From: Cryptomeria japonica
Lineage: Eukaryota; Streptophyta; Pinopsida; Cupressales; Cupressaceae
NCBI RefSeq assembly: GCF_030272615.1
Contig: NC_081412.1
Span: 694,594,083-694,658,082, forward strand
Direction of reading: 5' to 3'
DNA: 64,000 bases
The notes below the pieces were generated by a model. The model was not told where the DNA came from, ran no database searches, and worked only from the letters and a program-made list of their open reading frames with translations. The position numbers and the translations under genes were made by a program. Shown one piece after another: positions 56,051 to 64,000 of the stretch. Numbering within the stretch: position 1 is the first letter of the stretch; each line of letters opens with the position of its first letter.

Positions 56051-57618
56051 TTCTAACACTTGTCTCATCTAGATTGTCTGCATGCAATTCATGGATGTTG
56101 CAACATACTCTTTCTCTATTGTTGACTGTGAAACACAAGTTTGTTTCTTACTTGTCCTAGAAACCAATCTACCTCCAAGAAGAAAAGCTCCACCAGTAGT
56201 GCTTTTTCAGTCATCAACGTTGCCTACCCAATCTGAATCAGTAAACACTTCCAAAGAAAAATCATTTTTATAAGGATACCATAAGCCATAATCTATTGTA
56301 CCTTTCAAGTACCAGAATATCCTTTTCACTACTACCAATTAAGTATCCTTGGGATATTTCTGAATTAATAGCAACCAAACCAACAACATGTGCAATACTA
56401 TGAACAACATGATGCAACTTACCAATCATGGACCTGTATTCTTTTTCATCAACAAAGGGTGAATTATCCTATTTAGACAATTTACAACCTATCACCATCA
56501 GAGTACCAACCGGTTTATAATCCTCCATGCCAAATATTTTCAACACTTCCTTTACATACTTACTCTAATAGATAAATATTCCACCATCCAATTGTTGGAC
56601 CTACAACCCAATGAAAAACTTAATCTCACTAATAAGAGAAATCTCAAATTATTTCTTCATCTCCTCAGCAAAAGCCATACATAAATCATCATCACCTCCA
56701 AAAATTATATCTACAAATACTTCCACTATCAACACTCTATCTCCATCAGTCTTAAGATATATGCTATTGTCCTCACTGGTATGCTGGAATCCTATCTTGA
56801 TCAAGTTCACATGAAATCTTTGAAACCATGCTCTCAATGCCTAATTTAATCCATACAGTACCTTATGTAACTTGCAAACTATATCTTTATCCTCAGACAA
56901 AGTAAATTCATCTGGTTGTTCTATGTACACTTCTTCCTCAAGGATGCCATTAAGAAAAGTAGATTTAACATCCATCTGGTAGACCTTAAAGCCTTTAAAT
57001 GCAACAAAAGTAAGTAACATTCTTACTCCTTCCAATCTTGCCACTGGTGTAAAGGTTTCTCCATAATCTTCTCCTTCTTCTTGTGCATAGCCTTTGCATA
57101 CCAACCTTGCTTTATTCCTCACAACCTTGCCTTATTCATTCAACTTGTTTCTAAAGACCCATTTAGTGTCAATCACATTCTTGTCTTCCAGTCTAGGAAT
57201 AAGTGTCCGTGTCTTGTTCTTCTCTATCTGATCTAATTCCACATTCATAGAATTAATCCAATCATCGGCCTTGAATTAGACCATCTTACCATTTTAGGCT
57301 CAATAGTAGAAATTAGATAGGAGTTTTCTCTGATTTTACTTCTTGTTTGTACATCGGTATTTTTATCTCCAATAATCTATTCTTCTGAATGATTTAGTCT
57401 AACATATCTTGGTATTATCAGTTTTGGTGTTGTACCTTTTGCTTCATTTTCTTCATCTTCTTCATCACTTTCTTCATTTATTGGTTGAGAACCTATTTCT
57501 GCATTTTCCTACTCATCATTCTTTTGTCCTTATGGTTCAACAAACACAAGTTTTTATTCATCTTTCTCAGGTATAGATCTAATAGTCTTATGAGATTTCT
57601 CAGAGAGTTCATCTACCT
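56051..57618 (-). pseudogene. Copia element 4 reverse transcriptase and RNase H
   Basis: Minus strand from 57618: an acidic stretch, then [75 protein letters not shown] and then VFVDIIFGG near 56,710. The copia catalytic YVDD is FVD-I here, so one Asp codon is missing. After stops come YRSMIGKLHHV and the RNase H part with DWVGNVDD, a TGA, KSTTGGAFLLGGRLVSRTSKKQ and STIEKEYVATS (56,070-56,260), with Asp and Glu in place. Integrase end is cut off by the element at 57619. It would copy the RNA and remove it. Confidence 0.9.
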
Positions 57619-58534
57619 GTAGACACCTAAAAATGGTCAACGCTTGCGGAATCATACTTTAACATTTGGGCATTGCCTCATTTTAGGTTTTTGCATCGCA
57701 TTAACATTTCCTCCTATGTCATGCACTTGGTCTTTATCATTTGCGAGCATCGAGTCCTTCTTCTTCATCTATCTCGCTTTCGAATTTGGTCTTGTCGACA
57801 ACAATCTTTAGTCATGATTTTGGTCGATCTTTGTCCTTGTCAATCTTGTCATATTGCGATCGATTCGTCATCGATCCTTGTCCTTTTCAATCATGTCAAT
57901 TTGGTCAATTTGTCATTGATTTTTGTCAACCAATCTCAATCAAATCATTTATCACATTGGTCATTTATCGATTCAAAATCATGATCGATATCAATTATCT
58001 TCAATCAAGACCTAATTGTCATTCTTGCATTGCTAATTCATCTTCTAAGGTTTCGTGATTTAATCATTTAACCTTGTGTGTCATTTCTTCCTTTAGGATT
58101 AATAAATTATTTATTTATCCTAAGTCTTCTCATTGCAATTAAATGTTCATTTAATTGGCTAATTATTCCTCTTTGTGAATTAATTAATAAATGACAAATT
58201 ATTAATTAATTTACCTAATTTCTAATTTCTATCAATTTCTTAATTCCTAAATTCTTAATTCTCTAATTTCCTAATTTCCTAATTCCTAATTTCAATTTCC
58301 TCCTATTTCTCTCCTAAATTCATGGAAATGACATGTCAATTTGTCATAAATTTGTCATAATTGACAATCAATCAATTTTTGACATAGAAGTTGTCATAAT
58401 TTGTCATAAATTATCAATCAACAAATTTTGCATAGAAAGTGCATAATTTGTCATAATTTGTCATAATTGACATAATTGATTTGCAATTTCCATTTGAATT
58501 GAATCATGCTAATCTTGTCATCTCTCCAATTCTT

Positions 58535-58543
58535 CTATAAATT
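58535..58543 (+). promoter_or_regulatory. TATA box of the 57619 LTR
   Basis: CTATAAATT about 915 bp from the LTR start, at the edge where the AT-rich upstream field ends. Confidence 0.55.
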
Positions 58544-59009
58544 GGATGATCTTCATCAATCAAAGCTAAATTGGTAATCAGACTATCGAATTTACGCTTC
58601 TAGTACTCTTGATCAAAAATCTCGTCTACTTGCTTTCAATTGTGTGTGTGCACTTGTAGGTGAGATCCACAACCAAACCATTTGAAGAGGAAAGAAGAAC
58701 AATGGAGCTGCATGAAGGAGCATTCAAATCACATCTTTGGTTTGCATAATCTTTGCTTTTGAATGTTTTTATTTCATGTCTCTATTGAGTGTTGTTTAGG
58801 ATAGATCATTGCAATGAATGCTTTTGTGATTGAGCTATTACGTTTATCTTGTCTTGTGATGATTTCCTATTTCCTAATGTACATTAAATGGTGAACCTGA
58901 TGTGAACACTAACCTTCTAACCTCTTTATGGTGTTTTGAGTGCTTTCAAGTTGATTTGTAGGCCAAAAAACCCAAAAATAGGGTTGTGCAGGGTTTTCTG
59001 GAGACTTCT

Positions 59010-59120
59010 GTGCCTGTGTCCTGCATCTTGCACCTGTGTTGAGCATTCTACGCCTGTGTTGAAGACATTCTGTGCTTGTGTCCTGCATTCTGCACCTGTG
59101 TCCTGAGTTCTGGGCCTGTG
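59010..59120. repeat. Tandem repeat of about 20-22 bp
   Basis: About five units built on CACCTGTGTCCTGCATTCTG. The Arg/Cys/Gln-rich minus-strand frame here is its shadow. Confidence 0.75.
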
Positions 59121-59244
59121 TAAAGTCCAAAACAGGGGTAAAAATGCAGTTTTTTATTTGAAATTTGTTTAGTTTTTGCATTCTGTTTTCTGTGCTTTGG
59201 ATTTTGGTACTAATTATCTATGCAGAATCTTGGCATACGCATGG

Positions 59245-59340
59245 CAAAGACCATAAATCAAACTACTAACATGGGTTATGCAGAATCGATAGTCAAAGAC
59301 AACAAATCAAACTCCTAACTTGGGTTTTGCAGGTTGCCTA
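59245..59340. repeat. Two 49-bp imperfect direct copies
   Basis: CAAAGACCATAAATCAAAC...GGGTTATGCAG at 59245 and CAAAGACAACAAATCAAAC...GGGTTTTGCAG at 59294. Confidence 0.75.
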
Positions 59341-62040
59341 GGAGAAACAACTAAACTTGGTGTTTGTCTTTAAATTTTTTAGGCACCTAGTGATTTCTAA
59401 TAGGTTGGATGAACATGTTTTTGCTTTGATTGTTGAGTGTGACATTGGAGTAGGAGAGTATGCTCTCATCCTTTCAGGGTGATCAGAAATCCAGATCTTC
59501 GATACCATGCTTTTGTCTTTGATTGTGTGTCTCCTTTAGAGGGCCTGCCTTCCCGACCACTTTGCTTTTGCAAGAAAGTGATAATCATGAGAAGGGAATG
59601 ACCCAAAGTGAGTATGGCTAGAATACCTTGGCATTCTAACTCACTATAAAAAAATACCCGATGAGCGAAAGCTTTGAAGGAAGGGTTACGTGGGAATTGC
59701 AGTTACTTGGGAAGTGATGACCCTTGGACTCTTTCTCATATCAACATCTAAGTAGGACCTCACGGTCTAAATCATGCTTGCGCAACTACATTTGTTTGGT
59801 ATCTTGATGGGCTTAATGTCTCAATCATGCTTGCATGACATCAAGGAGTAACGCTTAACAGAAATCCTTACTACACACCTTGATTTTAGAGGCCAAAAAC
59901 CCTTCTAGTTGCTTGACAAGGACAAGTTCAGATACTTGGAAGAGATACTAAGTTCGCCATGGGGAGATTTCCATGGGGACTGATGCTTGGCTACCCTGAG
60001 AAGTGAGTGCCGTGGAGGGGTGCCCGTGGGGTCAAGCATCTATGTATTCTCCTTGAATCCCATAATGAGTCTACCTCTCAAGTACCTAATGTCCTTGCCT
60101 ACCATAAGAAATGTGTGAATGAGCATGATTGTCTTGAGTCTAAGTTGAAATATCTTGTCTTCTTTGCTTGTCAAAAGTTGAATCGCATCTCATTTCAAAA
60201 AAACAAGATAAATTGATTCAAAACAAGGTTAAACACAAGAGTATTTCATCCAACAAACTTCAAAACACTTTCAAACATGGTTATCAAACATTGTTCAAAA
60301 TCTTGTCTCAACATTCATGTCACTTACATTTAGGTTCATCTTAGGTTTCATTTTGCAAAGTCATTCTCAAGTACCAAGGTTAAGTTTCACCTAGGTCATA
60401 TTCCTTTGCATATCAATAAGGGTCATCCATTTGCATGTGTCCTCTTGCATTAGAGTAATACCATTTCATAATTCAAACTTAGGTTGACATTGTCATACAT
60501 TTGCATTTGCATACCCTAGGTCTCTTCATTAAGCTTAGGTCATTATCATATCATACTAGGGTCGCTTGCATATTAATTGTCCCTTCACATATAGTCTCAA
60601 AAACTAGGTTTTGTCATACTTGAATAATTCAAATCTTTGATAAACCCTAAGTCATTGTTAGGAAGTCTAGACCTTGTCAAAACTTTTGTCTTTTTGTCAT
60701 CCATGTCATTTGGTCAAACCTAGCTTAGTATACAATCATATAGGGGAGACTTTGTCATTTGTCCTTTTGTCACTTGGTCCTTTTGTCCTTTGAGGTCTAG
60801 GCATCATTTCAATTTCCTAAGGGTCTCTTTTAGATCTGCATTCCAAAAGTTTGTCAAAATCTTGAAAAACAACAAAAACATAGGTTGCATTCTTGCCATA
60901 GATTGCATTTTCATTTATTTAGTTCGCATTTAGTTGCATATCATACATTATCCTTGAAAAATCCCAAAAATATTGCATTTGCATAGTGACATGTCTATTG
61001 AAACAAGGTTCCAAGCACCAATGATGCAACAAAGTTTGACATATCAACCAACAAGGCAATCACAATTATATTGAACCCAACAACAAAGCATCATTGATCA
61101 AACTTTTTATGATGAAACAAGTCTCCAAATACAAAAACTAGAGGAGAAACTAGCTCAAGAAGAGGAGATATTGGAACAAAGAGTGAAAAACATTGAGAAG
61201 AATAGATCACAAATGTCCAAAATGTTTCAAGAACTTCCAGGTAGAAATCCAAAGATTGAGCCAATTGACATAAGATCTCTTCTTGAATGATCAGACATAC
61301 CAGCTCTCCTCTCCCAAATAGAGATGACGAAACAGTTTCAAGAAAAGAGCCAACAACATTATGTGCCTTCACAACAAGAATAAGAAAGTGTTTACTATCA
61401 ATCAGATTTTCAACCAACACAACCAATGGTCCAATTTCAACAATATGTCCAACCAACTATACAATGTCCACAACTAGTTTAACCAATGGTGGAATATCAA
61501 CAAGTTCAATCAACATATCAATGTCAACAACTACAATCACAAATTCAAAAACAAAACTTGCAACATGCACCAAGCCAAATTTTGAACATGTCAAACCAAT
61601 TTGATCAGCATCTAGTTCAAAATCAAAACATGACATCAAACCAAGACCAAATTCTTGCCAAACAAGTTCAAATTCCAGATACAATCATGTCAAAACCTTG
61701 AAAGAAAGGTGGCTTTATTGCAATGCTCTTAAGGAAACTAACAAGTGAGTTCTTTGAGGAAGATCAAAATAATACAATTCTGTCTAGCAATGCCTCATCC
61801 CCCCACAAGCAAATTGACTCTCTAGTGGCATCTATCCCTACACCTCTAGAAGTTTCACAAGAATCTTCCATATTGTCCTCCTCAAACAATACACCCAAGG
61901 ATGAAATTATCCAAGAGCTATCCATAATTGATTGCCACAATAATCCAATTCATGATGCACATCCTTGTCATGTTTCAGAAATACAAGATCCAATGCCACC
62001 AGGCACTTTATTGCCATTACCTGTTTTAGAGGACCCCATT

Positions 62041-62172
62041 CAAAGTCCCTCTTCCTCATGTTCAAGCATTGATTCCTTGCCAGAATCCATCACAAATGTT
62101 CAAAGTGCATTTCCTTCATGCCAAAACATTGATTCCTTGTCAGAATCCTCCATGCATATCCAAAGTCCAACC
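62041..62172 (+). repeat. 60-bp in-frame repeat
   Basis: Copies start with CAAAGT at 62041, 62101 and (partial) 62161, giving a 20-residue protein repeat around IDSLPES. Confidence 0.85.
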
Positions 62173-62331
62173 TCATGTCAAGAGGATAATTTAGAGCATG
62201 AAGAAACATGTCTTAAAATAGATCAAGATCAAGATCCCAAAACCTTATCATCCCATCCAATTGTTGACCAGGACCCCATATTCCCAGACACTCATGATGA
62301 TTCCCCTATTCTTGTCCATCCTATCCAAAGT

Positions 62332-62471
62332 CCTATTGACACTCCATTCCCTGGGAAAGATCAAGATATCCCAGTCTATCCAATCCCAAACGATCCCCTT
62401 CCATTTCATGAAAACAATGTCCTTTCAAATCCCATTGACATTCCACTTCCTGAGAAAGATCAAGATATCCC
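62332..62471 (+). repeat. 99-bp in-frame repeat
   Basis: CC(T/C)ATTGACA(C/T)TCCA followed by GAAAGATCAAGATATCCC begins at 62332 and again at 62431, a 33-codon step. Confidence 0.8.
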
Positions 62472-64000
62472 TTCCATCCTTTTCGATGATCCCATTGAAA
62501 GTCAAGAGCAAAGTACCTTTAAAGAGGAATCCAATGATTTTCCTCCTTGTCAAGATCAAAGTATCCTTCCAAGTTCATTTCCAACACAAGACCCTATCAT
62601 TCCTTCAGATCCTCCACAAGATCCACTTGTTCCTCCATCTCCTTGTCTTAATCCTCCATACACACTCCAAGATCATATTTCTTGTGATGATCCCATTATT
62701 CCTCCCATTCCATCTCTTGAAGAGCTTGTCATTGAACCATGTCCACAACATGATCCTAGTCCCCTTCATGATTCTAATATGTCAATGCAAGATGTTCATG
62801 AACCCTCGACATGCATAATGGGTTCTTCCACTTTGGTCCAATCCGATCCATTTCAAGATCTCATTATTTCTCTCATATCATACCAACCTCATAATGGACT
62901 CACGTCTTCTTCCCAAAGAAAAGTGTATCCTACAAGTCAAGATATTCATAAAGGCAAAGGAGTAGATCTTCATAAGCAAGCATCCCTTCATGTTAAAGAA
63001 GATCTTAAGGGTTATGTCTACACAACTCACTCTCAAGACGTTGGTATCCCTCCATCACAATCCAAACATATCCCTTCCCCATCATACCTTCCATCCATCT
63101 TAGGTCCTTATATCCCTTCGTCCTCTATGCAAGGTCAGCAAAGGCACACATCCTTGAGTAAATGCCATCCATCCCACAGGCCTCCATATCATTCCCATCC
63201 ACACCGGCATTCATTTGCCCCTCCAAGAAATTTGGATGCCAAGTATAAAAGTCATAAGTCTAAAAATCCACAGGTATTCAAGGATCAACATGTCCAATAT
63301 AATCAACATGTCAAAACAAAGAATAATATGATCTATAAAGAAAAAAATATATCCAAAAGGTCACAAAGGTCCACTGAGCAAAATAAAGCAAATTCAAAAT
63401 ATATATGGGTTCCTAAATCCCTTGTGCAAGCAATGCACTCCAAGGAACCACAAAAGCATGAAAAATCAAAAACCATGTGGATCCCTAAGTGGCTCCTTGA
63501 AGCACAAAAGCCTAAAGAAACATCCAACTTGGCATCCAAAATTGCTATTCCTCCATCCAAACCTCTCAAATCTATTCCTCCATCACCTTCTTCATCCATT
63601 TTGGGCCCTTATGTCCCAAAATCCCAAGCTATTCTTCCATCCAAATCTCACAATCTGAGATCCATTTTTTCTCCATCAATCCACCACCTATCAAGGTGTG
63701 TGCCAATGTTGATCTTGCCTTCATTTCTGTCCACTAAAGCCCAATTCTTCCAATACCCTATCCATTATCCAATGCATATTTTCCATCCTTCGATCCCTTT
63801 GATCCCATCCTTTGCATAAATCCTTGCCTTAGTTTCATCTCTTATTCCATGTCCTTATCCTACCAACGTCTTTGAGCATACTTTTAAAGGTCATGGTCCA
63901 TTTTTTTTTTCAAGGCTACTATCCAATCAAAAGATGCTTGAGTCCTTCTTCCATCCCCTATCATGTGTCCATCTTCTATTGAAAAAGTCAAAAGAAAAAA

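Larger units (their letters stand above)
57619..60990 (+). mobile_element. LTR and leader of a further element
   Basis: Copia element 4 stops at TGTAGACACCTAAAAATGG, a typical LTR start. The first 900 bp are AT-rich with many TTGTCATAA and GTCAATTTG words. A TATA box CTATAAATT at 58535-58543 is followed by transcript-like DNA, a short tandem field (59,010-59,120) and a 49-bp duplication (59,245-59,340). I could not find the LTR's end or a primer-binding site, so LTR and untranslated leader cannot be divided. The DNA runs into the long frame at 60991. No gene is seen in 59,400-60,980. Confidence 0.6.
60991..64000 (+). pseudogene. Long Gln/Pro/Ser-rich frame, open at window end
   Basis: A single frame from ATG at 60991 to TAA at 63817 (942 codons); past that TAA the same frame stays open to 64000. 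Premature stops lie at 61072, 61288, 61381, 61480 and 61699; there is no frameshift. Residues about 30-80 form a short Glu/Lys coiled coil, 90-235 are Gln-rich (QQ, QSQIQ), 245-600 are Pro/Ser/Asp-rich (DQDPI-type words), and 650-870 are basic with His/Ser/Lys. It holds a 20-residue repeat, a 33-residue repeat and a doubled WVPKSL/WIPKWL segment. I recognise no enzyme, knuckle or membrane span. Its place after an LTR suggests a gag-like or accessory protein of a retroelement. Function unknown. Confidence 0.65.

Noticed and set aside
38762-57618. Endogenous plant pararetrovirus
   Set aside because: Every minus-strand pol here has an integrase, LTRs or copia/gypsy order; no movement protein or coat protein region is seen.
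57673-58058. Overlapping plus-strand frames near 57.7-58.0 kb
   Set aside because: Both arise from the repeated GTCAAT/TTGTC words of the LTR; no domain or codon signal.

Overview
This window looks like nuclear DNA of a seed plant, made almost wholly of old retrotransposons inserted into one another. I found no intact host gene, no tRNA or rRNA gene and no bacterial signal. Large AT-rich LTRs, chromovirus, Tat and Sirevirus-like families and very heavy nonsense decay would suit a gymnosperm or another large plant genome; that placement is inference.

Layout. 1-5426: an L1-type LINE (+) with the end of ORF1, a full-length but broken ORF2, a 3' hairpin and a poly(A) tail. 5427-9408: sparse DNA holding an intronless SET-domain pseudogene (-, 7077-7877) and a worn LINE 3' end (+). 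9409-13179: an LTR with TATA box and polypurine tract of a minus-strand element, plus decayed interior. 13186-17820: the 3' part of a Sirevirus-like Ty1/copia element, with a 1,094-codon accessory reading frame that has 13 nonsense codons and no frameshift, purine-tract repeats and the 3' LTR. 17828-18554: a fragment of a second copia gag/protease. 18555-38256: a third copia element (5' LTR, primer-binding site, gag, protease) split by a 17-kb Ty3/gypsy chromovirus (20144-37252). The 3.9-kb LTRs of that chromovirus carry a 23-bp minisatellite, and its 5' LTR is itself split by a 4.5-kb solo LTR. 38257-46017: an LTR fragment and a decayed minus-strand Tat-type gypsy element with two RNase H domains and a G-patch. 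46028-57618: a minus-strand copia element split next to its 3' LTR by a 7.9-kb, comparatively young chromovirus (47531-55393). 57619-64000: the 5' part of another element (+), with a long LTR or leader and a 942-codon Gln/Pro/Ser-rich frame still open at the window edge.

The elements do not work together. The order of nesting gives a relative history: the solo LTR is younger than the long-LTR chromovirus, which is younger than copia 3; the minus-strand chromovirus is younger than copia 4, which cut into the Tat element. Stops where Gln, Trp or Arg is expected are almost all explained by C-to-T or G-to-A changes, as expected of long-methylated transposons. The least-explained items are the two long accessory frames (13186-16470 and 60991-64000), the minisatellite of hairpins and splice-donor-like words in the LTRs, and the SET pseudogene.
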